From assembly GCF_019297835.1 (NCBI RefSeq), contig NZ_CP079203.1:3028501-3092500 (forward strand): a DNA stretch of 64,000 nucleotides, read 5' to 3'. Made by a program: the position numbers and the translations under genes. Positions within the stretch are counted from its first letter, which is position 1. Each line of letters begins with the position of its first letter. Below the pieces are notes generated by a model. The model made no database searches, was not told the origin of the DNA, and was given only the letters and a program-made list of their open reading frames with translations. This DNA comes from Sphingomonas sanguinis. GTDB lineage: Bacteria > Pseudomonadota > Alphaproteobacteria > Sphingomonadales > Sphingomonadaceae. This document shows, piece after piece, positions 25,921 through 35,350 of this stretch.

Positions 25921-27713
25921 CAACGGCTCTCCGCCGCGCAGACGGCATAGCCGAAAGCGGGCAATTCCAACATCAGGCTCCCCGGCGCGGCGGCGGTCGA
26001 GGCACAGGTGCCGGCCATGGTGGCGAAACGTTGCGATGCCGTTTCAACCTGCACAGCCTGAGCAAGAGGCTTGGCCGAGGTGTTGAAGGCGATCACATAT
26101 TCGCGCCCCGTGGCGGGATCGAAGCGCGACACCGCGAACAGGCCCGGCGCATCGCCGCGCGCGCGGATCACCTGCCGCCCCCGTGTCAGCGCCGGATTGG
26201 CGGTGCGCAGCCGGGCGAGGGTCGCGATCTCGCGATAGAGCGGGTGGCTGGGCGCGAAGCTGTCGGTCGCGGTCGTCTTGGACGTGCCGACCAGCCTGTT
26301 GTCGTTGTAGCTGGCGACCTTGCTGGCGAACATGTCCTCACGCGCGTCCTGGTCGTTGCCGTCGCCCGCGAAGCCCTGTTCGTCGCCCGAATAGATGGTC
26401 GGCACGCCGCGCAGCGTCAGCAGCATCGCATGGCCGAGTTCGACCCGCTTCAGGATTTCCTCGTCCGAGGCGCTGGGGTTGGCTGCCCGCACGTCGCGTG
26501 CGAAGCGGCCATGGTCGTGATTGCCGAGAAAGGTCGGCAATATGTCCGCCGTCGCCTCGCCCTTGGCGTACAGCACATCGCCCTCGAACAGGTTGGACAG
26601 GACGCGGGTCGGCTTGTTCTCGGCGACCGTCTGGATCACCGCGTTCATGAAGGCGAAGTCGAGAACCGCCGGATAATCGGCGATCTTGGTCCAGCGGGCC
26701 AGCGCACCCGGCTCCATCCCCGCCGTCACCTCGCCGAAGATGTGGAAGTTCGGAATGCCCTTCGCCTTGGCGCGGTCCAGCATGGCGGGGACGAAACTGC
26801 GCCAGAACTCCGGGTTCACATGCTTGGCGGTGTCGATGCGAAAGCCGTCGATGCCGAACCGGTCGATCCAGCTGCCGTAAATGTCGATCATGCCCGCAAT
26901 GACGCGCGGATTTTCGGTGTAGAGATCGTCCAGTCCCGAAAAGTCGCCGGTGGTCGAGCTTTCATCCTCGAAGCTCGTATTGCCGCGATTGTGGTAATAG
27001 ATGGGATCGTTGAGCCAGGCGGGGGTCTTGGCGTTCTTCTCGGCTGCGGGCACATAGGGGGTGTAGGCGTAGTTCGGGTCGGTCAGCCTCGCGAAGTTCG
27101 CCGTCGTCTGCACATCGTCGCCCAGAAAACCCGGATTGATCGCCGCGCCCTTCACGCCGCCACGCCGCTGATAGGGGTAGGGCGCACGGTCGCGATACGG
27201 GCAGGGTGAGCCTTCGGCGCATTCGCGATACTGGATCACGTCCGCCGTATGATTGACGATGATGTCCATATAGACCTTCATCCCCCGGCCATGCGCCGCC
27301 GCGATGAAGGCGCGCAGGTCCGCCTCGCTGCCCAGATGCGGGTCGACCGTGGTGAAGTCGGTGATCCAATAGCCGTGATAACCCGCGCTCTCCTGGCCCT
27401 TGGCGCCCTGCACGGCCTTGTTCTTGAAGATCGGCCCCAGCCAGATCGCGGTCGCGCCCAGACCCTGGATATAGTCGAGCCGCCTGGTCAGCCCCTTCAG
27501 ATCGCCGCCGTGATAGAAGCCCTTGTGCGTCGGATCGAAGCCGGTAATCAGCGGGCCGCCCTTCAGCCCGCCGCGATCATTGGCGGTGTCGCCATTCTCG
27601 AACCGGTCGGGCAGGACGAAATAGATCACCTCGTCCTGCGGCAAGCGCTGACGGTAATCCTGGGCGGCGAGCGGCGTGGCGGTCGCGAGGAGCGCGAGCA
27701 GCAGCGTCTTCAT
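25920..27713 (-). CDS. Secreted GH13 alpha-amylase/cyclomaltodextrinase-like enzyme
   Basis: 597 residues. The ATG at 27713 is chosen because it begins a clear signal peptide (MKTLLLALLATATPLAAQ); the longer open frame upstream lies in the halogenase gene. GH13 motifs: MDIIVNHTADVIQ (region I, about 135), DGFRIDTAKHVN with the nucleophile Asp (about 277), FGEVTAG with the Glu (about 309) and LGNHDHGRF (about 374). Probably periplasmic or surface-exposed, cutting starch or maltodextrins into oligosaccharides. The ATG overlaps the halogenase stop (ATGA). Confidence 0.92.
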   Translation of the reverse strand: MKTLLLALLATATPLAAQDYRQRLPQDEVIYFVLPDRFENGDTANDRGGLKGGPLITGFDPTHKGFYHGGDLKGLTRRLDYIQGLGATAIWLGPIFKNKAVQGAKGQESAGYHGYWITDFTTVDPHLGSEADLRAFIAAAHGRGMKVYMDIIVNHTADVIQYRECAEGSPCPYRDRAPYPYQRRGGVKGAAINPGFLGDDVQTTANFARLTDPNYAYTPYVPAAEKNAKTPAWLNDPIYYHNRGNTSFEDESSTTGDFSGLDDLYTENPRVIAGMIDIYGSWIDRFGIDGFRIDTAKHVNPEFWRSFVPAMLDRAKAKGIPNFHIFGEVTAGMEPGALARWTKIADYPAVLDFAFMNAVIQTVAENKPTRVLSNLFEGDVLYAKGEATADILPTFLGNHDHGRFARDVRAANPSASDEEILKRVELGHAMLLTLRGVPTIYSGDEQGFAGDGNDQDAREDMFASKVASYNDNRLVGTSKTTATDSFAPSHPLYREIATLARLRTANPALTRGRQVIRARGDAPGLFAVSRFDPATGREYVIAFNTSAKPLAQAVQVETASQRFATMAGTCASTAAAPGSLMLELPAFGYAVCAAESR

Positions 27714-29236
27714 GCAAAAACCTTTGGGGCAGGGGCGGCGCAATGCGCGGCGAGGAAGGCGTCGTGCGTCGGCAGCCGGGCGGCCACCTGCGCGGCGTGA
27801 CGCCGGGTGAGGCTGAGAAAATCGTCGAGATCGTCCGCCGACAGCGCATCGGCGAGCGCATGATGTCCGGCCGGGATGATGCCCTGGCCGATCATCACCT
27901 GTACCCAGGCGGGTTCGGCGAAGAGTTCCTCGCCCTCCCGACGGAAACGACCATTTGCGCGGAACAACGCGATCCGGGCGGCCAGGCTCTCGGGCAGGGG
28001 CACCGCCCGCCGCTCGGTCCAGAAGGGCTCGGGGCGGGCATTGGCATGGTAGTGCAGGATCAGGAAATCGCGGATCGCCAGCCACTCGGCCGCCGTCTCG
28101 CGATTATAGGCATCCATCTCGACCGCTGGCGGAATCGTCCCCGGCCAATAGTCGAGCAGCCGCGCGATGCCCGACTGGATCAGATGGATGCTGGTCGACT
28201 CCAGCGGCTCCAGAAATCCCGCCGCCAGCCCGAGCGCGACACAGTTCCCGACCCAGGCGCGCCGCCGCCGTCCGGTGGTGAAGCGCAAGCGGCGCGGCTC
28301 GCCCATCGCCTCGTCGTTCAGCGCGGATAGCAGGCGATGGGCGGCTTCGTCGTCCGAGAGATGGCGGCTGTCATAGACCAGGCCATTGCCGGTGCGGTGC
28401 TGAAGCGGAATGCGCCACCGCCAGCCTGCGCCATGTGCGATCGCGCGGGTATAGGGGGGCAGGGGGCAGGTCCGCTCGCCCGCCACCGCCAGCGCGCGGT
28501 CGCAGGGGAGAAGCTCGGACCAGTCGTCGAACGGCTCGGCCAGCGTCTCGCCGATCAGCAGCGCACGGAAACCCGTGCAGTCGATGAACAGGTCGCCCGC
28601 ATGGGCCTGACCGTCGTCGAGCACGACATGGTCGATCCGTCCGCCCGCATCACGCGCGACCGAGGCGATGCGCCCCTGCACCCGTACCACGCCTGCCGCT
28701 TCGGCGTGGCGGCGGAGCAGCGCGGCGTAGAGGCTGGCATCGAAATGATAGGCCCAGGCCAGGCCGCTCGGCAGGTCGGGACGGCCGGGATCGGGGGCGA
28801 AGCGGCCCGCCATGGCGGCTTGCGCTCCCGGCATATGGCCCCAGAGCGAGGCCGGGTTCGCCGCCCCGCCGCCGCGCAGCCAGTAATGATGGAAGGGGAC
28901 GAGGCCCAGGCCGCGCCCGATGCTGCCAAAGGCATGAAGATAGCCGCTGCCTTCGCCCGACCAGCCCTCGAACCGGATACCCAGCTTGAAGCTGCCGTTG
29001 GTCGCACGGAGGAACTCGGCCTCGTCCAGCCCCAGCATCTGGTTGAACAGGCGAATACCGGGAATGGTCGCCTCACCCACGCCGACCGTTCCGATCGCAT
29101 CGGATTCGATCAGGGTAATGCGGGTGGAGGCGGGTGCGAACCGGGCGAGGGCCGCTGCCGCCATCCAACCGGCCGTGCCGCCGCCGACGATCACGACCCG
29201 TTGAGCGATATGGTCTGCGGAAGGGGCGGCGTCCAT
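27710..29236 (-). CDS. Tryptophan-halogenase-like FAD enzyme in starch locus
   Basis: 508 residues from ATG 29236, ahead of VVIVGGGTAGWMAAAAL (FAD-binding GxGxxG, about 14-30). The flavin-dependent halogenase motifs are intact: the Lys in SFKLGIRFEGW (about 86-96), WRWRIP (W-x-W-x-I-P, about 282) and PLESTSIHLIQ with the catalytic-type Glu (about 346). The family uses FADH2, oxygen and halide to halogenate indoles, but sphingomonad and Caulobacter members often lie beside TonB receptors of sugar loci, where their substrate is unknown. It is 55 bp downstream of the receptor gene and coupled to the amylase. No flavin reductase is next to it. Confidence 0.85.
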   Translation of the reverse strand: MDAAPSADHIAQRVVIVGGGTAGWMAAAALARFAPASTRITLIESDAIGTVGVGEATIPGIRLFNQMLGLDEAEFLRATNGSFKLGIRFEGWSGEGSGYLHAFGSIGRGLGLVPFHHYWLRGGGAANPASLWGHMPGAQAAMAGRFAPDPGRPDLPSGLAWAYHFDASLYAALLRRHAEAAGVVRVQGRIASVARDAGGRIDHVVLDDGQAHAGDLFIDCTGFRALLIGETLAEPFDDWSELLPCDRALAVAGERTCPLPPYTRAIAHGAGWRWRIPLQHRTGNGLVYDSRHLSDDEAAHRLLSALNDEAMGEPRRLRFTTGRRRRAWVGNCVALGLAAGFLEPLESTSIHLIQSGIARLLDYWPGTIPPAVEMDAYNRETAAEWLAIRDFLILHYHANARPEPFWTERRAVPLPESLAARIALFRANGRFRREGEELFAEPAWVQVMIGQGIIPAGHHALADALSADDLDDFLSLTRRHAAQVAARLPTHDAFLAAHCAAPAPKVFA

Positions 29237-29291
29237 GCGGCGTCTCACGAAACCCGCGCCGACCGTTCGATCGGCGCGGGAAATAGGGTCA

Positions 29292-32030
29292 TCAGAAGCG
29301 ATAGGTAAACCCGGCCAGGAACCGGCGGCCATAGCTCTGATAGTCGATCACCTCGTCACGGCGACCGGCATTGGTGGTCACGAACGGAGTGTCGGTCAGG
29401 TTCTGGCCCTGCACGAAGATCGACAGGCCCTTGAACGTGCCTTCCTGGAAGTCATAGCCGATCTGGCCGTCGACGATCGTCTCGTCGATTGCACGGCGCC
29501 GGACACGGTTGGCACCGAAGCCCGACAGCTCACCGACGAAGGTCGAGCGGTAGCGGACCGAGCCACGGATATTCAGGCCCCACTTCTCGAAGAAGGCGGT
29601 GCCGTTCGCCACCCAGCGCGAATAGCCGGGGATGTCCTCGGGCTCGCCGCCCGGCGTCGGGGTGATCTCGGTCTTGGTGTAGGACCCGCCGCCGGTCAGG
29701 CCGAAGCCGTCGAGGAAGCCGACCAGCTGACCCAGCGGCAGCGTGCCCGCCAGCTCGACGCCGTAGATCTTGCCGCCGGTGCCGTTAATTGGGCGGGTGA
29801 TGCGCCCTTGTGTCGGGATGCCCGCGGGCAGCGAGGCGGGCAGCGGCAGGCCCGTATAGTCGTAAGGCTGCTCTAGATTGTACACGAAGCTCTTGAGGTC
29901 TTTGTAGAAGCCCTGTGCCGCCAGATAGCCGCGCGTGCCGAAATATTTCTCGACCGTCACGTCATAGGAGTTCGACCGGATCGGGCGGAGATACGGGTTG
30001 CCGCCATTGCCCGAGATGATCCCCTGCGCCGCGTCGAAGCCATAGGACAGCGCCACCCGCATATCGTCGAAGCGCGGGCGCATCATCTGGCGCGCCGCCG
30101 CCACGCGGAAGACCCAGTCGCTGGGCAAGCGCAGCGAGAGATTGGCGCTGGGCAGGATGTCCCAATAATCGTCGCCTTGAACGATGTTGGTATAGCCGGT
30201 GCCGTTGTAGACCAGCCCGCGCGACTTCTGCTCGGTGCCGACCGCCTGCACGCCGATATTGCCGGTCAGCTCGGCCGCGCCCAGTTGCGCCTTCAGGTCC
30301 GCCTGGAGATAGGCGGTCATCAGATGCTCGGTGGTGGTATAGGCCTTGGCAGGTACGTCGGGGCTGGTGTTGGGCGTCAGCGTATAGACCCCGCCCGCGA
30401 GCAGCGCGCGCGGATCATAGCTGAGCATCGGGCCCAGACCCAAATAGGTCAGGTCGGTCGGCGTCTGGCGATATTGCTGGGGCAAGGGCGCGATGGTCGC
30501 ACCACCCGGCAACGTCACGAAGGACTCGTTCGGCGCCAGTGACTTGGCATGATCGGTATAGTTCAGGCCAAAGCGTATCGCGTGGACGATCGGCGTCTCG
30601 ATTTCGCGCTCGATCTCGACCCTGTACTGCTTGATCTGATCGGTGATCTTGCGGTCGTTGAAATAGCCCGCCTGCCGGGTCGAGCCGCCCCAACCCAGCG
30701 GATCGGTCAGCTGGATGAGGTTGGGGTCGGAATAGTTCAGCGTCGGCTTGAAGACGGTGCCGGTGCGGCCCGTGGTGAAGCCGATCGTGTCGGTCGCGCC
30801 ATTGCCCTGACCGTAGCCGGTGCCGCTATAGGTCTCCAGCGTCACCTCGTCGCGGTCGGTGCGCGAATAGCTGAGGTCGATGAACGCGCTCCAGCCGTCA
30901 TCGCCCTTATACTTGCCGTTATAGCCGAACGAATAGAGCTTGGCCTTGCGCTGGAACGAGTCGTTGCGGACCACACCCTCGACCCGGTTGAAGGTGCCCG
31001 AGGTGACGAGGCCGTTATTGACCACCGCATTGGTCAGCGAGGTGCCCGAACCCCATTGCAGCGGCAGCTCGATCCCGCGCTTGATCTGGTCGTCGTTGAA
31101 GTCGGAATAAAAGCCGTCCAGCGTGCTGGTGAAGGTGTCGCTCATCCGCCACTGTACCGTGCCCGACAGGCCCAGCCGCTTCAGCGTGGTCGAGGTGACA
31201 TAGGATTTCGAGCCGCCGATGACGTCGACCGGCTGGCCGCCGACCGTCGTCTGCGCATAGCCCCAGGCATTGCCTTCCTGAATCTGGTACGGTTCGTTCA
31301 GGTAGCTGGCCGACAGCGCGACGCCGATCGTGTCGTCGGCGAACTGGTCGACATAGGTCGCGCTGGCGCGGTAGCCGAAGTCCTTCGACCCCGCATTCAG
31401 CTTGCCGATATCGGCATAGGTGCCGCGTGCGCCGACCGAGATCACGCGCTTGCCATAGTCCAGCGGGCGGATGGTCTTCAGGTCGACCGTGCCCGACAGG
31501 CCCTGGCCGATCAGCCCGGCATTGGCGGTCTTGTAGATCAGGACCTGGTTGACGACTTCGGCCGGATACTGGTCATATTCGACGGCGCGGTTGTCGCCGG
31601 TCGACGTCTGCTCGCGGCCGTTCAGCAGCGTGGTCGAGAAGTCGGGCGCGAAGCCGCGGATCGAGATGGCGTTGGAGCGCCCGTTGACCCGCTGCGACGT
31701 GACGCCGGGCAGGCGGGCGATGGACTCGGCGATCGACGCGTCGGGCAGCTTGCCGATATCCTCGGCCGAGACGGACTCGACGACCAGATCACGGTTCTTC
31801 TTTTCGGCGACGGCGTTTTCCAGCGCGGCGCGGAAGCCGGTGACGACGATATCGCCGGGCTCGGACTCCGCCTGCGCCTGCTGGGCGGCGGTGTCGGGCG
31901 TGGTCGGCGCGGGTACGACCGCGACGCTTTGCGCGAAGACCGGTGCGGCGACGATCATGGCCAGCGTGCTGACCCCGAGCTTCAGGAATGAGCGCGCGGC
32001 ATCGGCCGGCGCCACAGGGCGAACCGTCAT
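29292..32030 (-). CDS. TonB-dependent receptor, likely for maltodextrin
   Basis: 912 residues. ATG 32030 is chosen because GGAGGGG lies 6 nt upstream. A signal peptide (about 1-33, ending VFAQ) is followed by DIVVTGFRAALENAVAEK, the start typical of TIGR01782-class sphingomonad/Caulobacter receptors. The plug has SIARLPGVTSQRVNGRSNAI and IRGFAPDFSTTLLNGRE. The large barrel ends YGRRFLAGFTYRF with the terminal aromatic. It is first in the operon with three glycoside hydrolases and divergent from a LacI regulator, so import of malto-oligosaccharides across the outer membrane is inferred. Confidence 0.9.
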   Translation of the reverse strand: MTVRPVAPADAARSFLKLGVSTLAMIVAAPVFAQSVAVVPAPTTPDTAAQQAQAESEPGDIVVTGFRAALENAVAEKKNRDLVVESVSAEDIGKLPDASIAESIARLPGVTSQRVNGRSNAISIRGFAPDFSTTLLNGREQTSTGDNRAVEYDQYPAEVVNQVLIYKTANAGLIGQGLSGTVDLKTIRPLDYGKRVISVGARGTYADIGKLNAGSKDFGYRASATYVDQFADDTIGVALSASYLNEPYQIQEGNAWGYAQTTVGGQPVDVIGGSKSYVTSTTLKRLGLSGTVQWRMSDTFTSTLDGFYSDFNDDQIKRGIELPLQWGSGTSLTNAVVNNGLVTSGTFNRVEGVVRNDSFQRKAKLYSFGYNGKYKGDDGWSAFIDLSYSRTDRDEVTLETYSGTGYGQGNGATDTIGFTTGRTGTVFKPTLNYSDPNLIQLTDPLGWGGSTRQAGYFNDRKITDQIKQYRVEIEREIETPIVHAIRFGLNYTDHAKSLAPNESFVTLPGGATIAPLPQQYRQTPTDLTYLGLGPMLSYDPRALLAGGVYTLTPNTSPDVPAKAYTTTEHLMTAYLQADLKAQLGAAELTGNIGVQAVGTEQKSRGLVYNGTGYTNIVQGDDYWDILPSANLSLRLPSDWVFRVAAARQMMRPRFDDMRVALSYGFDAAQGIISGNGGNPYLRPIRSNSYDVTVEKYFGTRGYLAAQGFYKDLKSFVYNLEQPYDYTGLPLPASLPAGIPTQGRITRPINGTGGKIYGVELAGTLPLGQLVGFLDGFGLTGGGSYTKTEITPTPGGEPEDIPGYSRWVANGTAFFEKWGLNIRGSVRYRSTFVGELSGFGANRVRRRAIDETIVDGQIGYDFQEGTFKGLSIFVQGQNLTDTPFVTTNAGRRDEVIDYQSYGRRFLAGFTYRF

Positions 32031-32119
32031 GAAATCCCCTCCAGGAAATCCCGTTTTCTTTCGATGAACGGGTATGGTTGTTGTCCCTCCTGTGAAAGGG
32101 TGCGGGCCTAAAAGGAATA

Positions 32120-32165
32120 ATGGCGCATACGTATTCAATGCGGCCGGATCGGCCTGTTGCATTAT
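32120..32165. promoter_or_regulatory. Candidate LacI operators in divergent starch promoter region
   Basis: The receptor-lacI intergenic region (32031-32235) has ATACGTAT (32127-32134), a CG-centred palindrome of the kind bound by LacI-family proteins. Nearby GGCCGGATCGGCC sits inside AATGC...GCATT (about 32137-32163). Either could let the adjacent LacI regulator control both directions. By-eye inference only. Confidence 0.35.
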
Positions 32166-32235
32166 TACGACAGCGCTTCTGCTTAACCCGGCTCAGCAAA
32201 GCCGGTAAGCGAAGGGGAGAGGAGGAAGCATCGAT

Positions 32236-33267
32236 TTGGCCGGTCCGCGAAAGCCCACATCGTTCGACATCGCGCAAATGGCGGGCGTATCGCAGCCGAC
32301 GGTCAGCCGTGCGCTGCGCGGCAGCCCTTCGGTCAGCGCGGCCACGCGTGCCCGGATCGAGGCGATCGCGAAGACCCTGAACTATACGGTCGACCGTGCC
32401 GCCTCGAACTTGCGCAGTGGGCAGACCCGGACGCTGGCACTGCTCCTCTTCCGCGATCCCTCGCCGGGGCGGACGCTGATCAATCCGTTCTTTCTCGGTA
32501 TGTTGGGCTCGATCATGGAGAGTTGTGCCGAGGTCGGGTATGACCTGCTCGTCTCGTTCCAGAACCCGACCAGCAACTGGCAGGCCGATTATGAGGACAG
32601 CCACCGGGCCGATGGGCTGATCCTGCTCGGCTATGGCGACTATGCCGATTACCGCGAACAATTGGAGACGCTGGTCGCGCGCGGCACGCATTTCGTGCGC
32701 TGGGGATCGGTGACGCCGGGGCAGCCAGGGCTGACCATCGGGTGCGACAATCATGCAGGCGCGCTGGCCGCGACGCGGCATCTGGTCGCGCAAGGCCGCA
32801 CGCGGATCGCCTTTCTGGGCGATGCGACCGACCATTATCCCGAATTTCACGACCGCTATCGCGGCTATTGTGACGCGCTGGCCGAGGCGGGTCTGGACTG
32901 CGATCCGGCGCTTCAGGTCGGTGCGATTTCCAGCGAAGAAGCGGGCGAACAGGCGGCGCGCGCCTTGCTGGCGCGGGGGCGGTCCTTCGACGCGATCATG
33001 GCGGCGAGCGACCTGATCGCACTGGCCGCGTTGCGGGTCGTGACCGAGGCGGGGCTTCGCGTGCCTGCCGATATCTCGCTGGTCGGGTTCGACGATATTC
33101 CGGCAGCAAGCTTCGCCCATCCGCCGCTTAGCACCGTAATCCAAGATGCCGCCGCCGCCGGGCGATTGCTGGTGAGAGCCCTGCTCGCCGAGATTGCAGG
33201 CAGGCCGCGAACGCCGACCTTGCTGCCCGCCACGCTGGTCGTGCGCGGATCGAGCATCAGATCATAG
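32236..33267 (+). CDS. LacI-family regulator of the starch locus
   Basis: 343 residues. The start is TTG 32236, supported by GGAGGA 9 nt upstream and by the HTH beginning immediately after (SFDIAQMAGVSQPTVSRALR, about 8-27, with the LacI hinge helix region VDRAASNLRSGQ). The C-terminal periplasmic-binding-like effector domain has the terminal segment VGFDDIPAASFAHPPLSTV (about 280-298). It likely represses the divergent receptor operon and possibly the transporter gene 30 bp downstream until maltose or an oligomer binds. Confidence 0.9.
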   Translation: MAGPRKPTSFDIAQMAGVSQPTVSRALRGSPSVSAATRARIEAIAKTLNYTVDRAASNLRSGQTRTLALLLFRDPSPGRTLINPFFLGMLGSIMESCAEVGYDLLVSFQNPTSNWQADYEDSHRADGLILLGYGDYADYREQLETLVARGTHFVRWGSVTPGQPGLTIGCDNHAGALAATRHLVAQGRTRIAFLGDATDHYPEFHDRYRGYCDALAEAGLDCDPALQVGAISSEEAGEQAARALLARGRSFDAIMAASDLIALAALRVVTEAGLRVPADISLVGFDDIPAASFAHPPLSTVIQDAAAAGRLLVRALLAEIAGRPRTPTLLPATLVVRGSSIRS

Positions 33268-33297
33268 GCATAAGAAAATAGCATATTGGGAGAGAAT

Positions 33298-34779
33298 ATG
33301 GAGAAGCCGCGCCAAGGCTTTTGGGGGTTGTGGAACACCTCGTTCGGCTTTTTCGGCATCCAGATCGGCTTTGCCCTGCAAAACGCCAATGTCAGCCGCA
33401 TCTTCCAGTCGCTGGGGACGGCCGAGAAGGACCTGGCGTTCTTGTGGATCGCCGCGCCGCTGACGGGGCTGCTCGTCCAGCCGGTGATCGGCCATTATAG
33501 CGACCGGACCTGGGGACGGTTCGGGCGGCGGCGGCCATATTTCCTGGCAGGCGCGGTGCTGGCGACGCTGGCGCTGGTGGGGATGCCCAATGCGGGCGGG
33601 CTGGCCGCGGCGGCCATGCTGCTCTGGCTGCTCGATGCCTCGCTGAACGTGTCGATGGAGCCGTTCCGCGCGTTCGTCGGCGATATGCTCCCCAGCCGTC
33701 AGCGAACGGCGGGCTATGCGTTCCAGACCGGGTTCATCGGCGCAGGGGCGGTGCTGGGGTCGCTCGCGCCGATGGTGCTGACCGATGTCTTCCATGTCGC
33801 CAATGTCGCTGCACCGGGCGGAGTGCCGCCCTCGGTGCGTTATGGCTTTTACATCGGAGCCGCGGCTCTCTTCGTCGCGGTCTTGTGGACCGTCCTGACC
33901 ACCCGCGAATATGCACCCGAGCAACTCGCCGCCTTTGCCGAGAGCGATGAGGGGCAGGCGACGTATAGCGATGCCGCGCCCAGCGAACGGATCGGCACCG
34001 CACCGCTCTGGATCACGGCCGGAGTAGTGATCGTCGCCGCCGTGGGATGGCTGGGCCTCGACAAGCCGGTCTATCTGCTGGGCGGCGGGCTGATCACCTT
34101 CGGCCTGGCGAAGATCGTCAGCGCGGCGCTGGTGCGGGGCGGGCGGGGTCGCAATGCGCTGAGCCAGATCCTGGCCGATCTGGCGGTGATGCCCGTAACG
34201 ATGAAGCAGCTGGCGCTTGTTCAGTTCTTCACTTGGTCCGCGCTGTTCATCATGTGGATCTACACGACGCCGATCGTCGCCGAGCGCGTCTTCCATGCGA
34301 GCGACCCGGCGAGCGCGGCGTTCAACGAAGGCGCCAATTGGGTCGGTGTGCTATTCGCGGTCTATAGCGGGGTGGCCGCGCTCTGGGCCTTTGCGCTGCC
34401 GCCACTGGCGCGGGCGATCGGGCGGCGGAACACGCATGTCCTGGGATTGCTCTGCGGAGCGGCGGGGTTCGCGTCGTTCCTCGTGATCCGGGACGCTTGG
34501 CTGTTGCTCGGCGCGATGGTGCTGGTCGGTATCGCCTGGGCCTCGATCCTGACCATGCCCTATGCGATCCTGTCGGCGGCGCTTCCGGCCGAAAAGCTCG
34601 GGATTTATATGGGGTTGTTCAACATCTTCATCGTCCTGCCGCAGCTGATCGTGTCATCGGTCATGGGGGCGGTGGTCCGGCATTTCTTTGCCGACAATCT
34701 GGTCTGGGCGATGGCGATCGCGGCGGGAGTGATGGGGCTGGCGGCGCTGACGATGCTGCGAGTAGCGCGGGAGGCGTGA
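33298..34779 (+). CDS. MFS sugar transporter (maltose/sucrose, GPH/SLC45-like)
   Basis: 493 residues, about 12 transmembrane helices. ATG 33298 has GGGAG 5 nt upstream; a TTG at 33286 is the alternative. The family motifs GFWGLWNTSFGFFGIQIGFA (TM1), PLTGLLVQPVIGHYSDRTWG (TM2/loop 2-3) and RFGRRRPYFLAGA are those of MalT/sucrose-H+ symporters. It would carry maltose or malto-oligosaccharides across the inner membrane to the cytoplasmic GH13 glucosidase. Probably co-transcribed with the LacI gene. Confidence 0.9.
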   Translation: MEKPRQGFWGLWNTSFGFFGIQIGFALQNANVSRIFQSLGTAEKDLAFLWIAAPLTGLLVQPVIGHYSDRTWGRFGRRRPYFLAGAVLATLALVGMPNAGGLAAAAMLLWLLDASLNVSMEPFRAFVGDMLPSRQRTAGYAFQTGFIGAGAVLGSLAPMVLTDVFHVANVAAPGGVPPSVRYGFYIGAAALFVAVLWTVLTTREYAPEQLAAFAESDEGQATYSDAAPSERIGTAPLWITAGVVIVAAVGWLGLDKPVYLLGGGLITFGLAKIVSAALVRGGRGRNALSQILADLAVMPVTMKQLALVQFFTWSALFIMWIYTTPIVAERVFHASDPASAAFNEGANWVGVLFAVYSGVAALWAFALPPLARAIGRRNTHVLGLLCGAAGFASFLVIRDAWLLLGAMVLVGIAWASILTMPYAILSAALPAEKLGIYMGLFNIFIVLPQLIVSSVMGAVVRHFFADNLVWAMAIAAGVMGLAALTMLRVAREA

Positions 34780-34907
34780 TCCTCCCCAATACGGAGAGGG
34801 GGACCGCCGCGAAGCGGTGGTGGAGGGGGGCGCCACCGAGGACATCCATTGCGGAAGCCCCCCTCCGTCAGGCTTCGGCCTGCCACCTCCCGATGCCGGG
34901 GTGGATT
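34780..34907. repeat. Palindromic intergenic repeat, family A, copy 4
   Basis: A variant unit with arms TCCTCCCC at 34780 and GGGGTGGATT at 34898-34907. The centre contains GGAGGGGGGCG and GCCCCCCTCCGTCAGGCTTC. It begins at the stop codon of the sugar transporter, so it may serve as its terminator or 3' end stabiliser. Confidence 0.85.
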
Positions 34908-35010
34908 GTCTTGGCAGGGTGATCGTTGCGGCCAGACCGCCCCCTGACCGTCGACGCCCGCGTCGACCAGGGCGTTCAGGTCGACACCGGTTTCCGCCTC
35001 GTTCGGCCGT

Positions 35011-35255
35011 CCCATCCGCGCCAGCGAGAGGATAGCCGCCATGAGCGAGCGGACACTGGCGCGGCGCTTCCGGGAAGAGACGGGGGAGAGCCCGTTGGCG
35101 CGGCTGACCGCGCCGCGGCTAGCGATGGCGCGAAAACGACGCCTGTCGATGGAACACATTGCCGACAGGACGGGAATGGGAACCGCGACCAATCCGCAGC
35201 TGCACGGCACGTCAAGCGTCGGCATTCCGCCGAACCTCAATCGCAAACAATTTCG
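35011..35255 (+). pseudogene. AraC-type (GlxA-like) regulator C-terminal remnant
   Basis: The frame through ATG 35041 reads IRASERIAAMSERTLARRF then REETGESPLARLTAPRLAMA and SMEHIADRTGMGTAT, which tracks the two helix-turn-helices of AraC/GlxA regulators. The second HTH degrades and the C-terminus (usually G-x-S-P-x-x-Y-R) reads VGIPPNLNRKQF. The N-terminal DJ-1-like domain is absent. A fragment; the rest of 34908-35350 holds nothing else I can identify. Confidence 0.7.
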
Positions 35256-35350
35256 GCGCGGGAAGTATGAGGTGCGGCGGATCCACATTATAAGTCCTTC
35301 TCCCTCGCAGATCGTGGCGAGGATAGCCTTCAAAGATGAGGAGAATCGCC

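Noticed and set aside
25920..28085. 721-codon amylase with an N-terminal extension
   Set aside because: The extra 124 residues lie inside the halogenase gene; the ATG at 27713 starts a signal peptide and overlaps the halogenase stop, so the shorter form is right.
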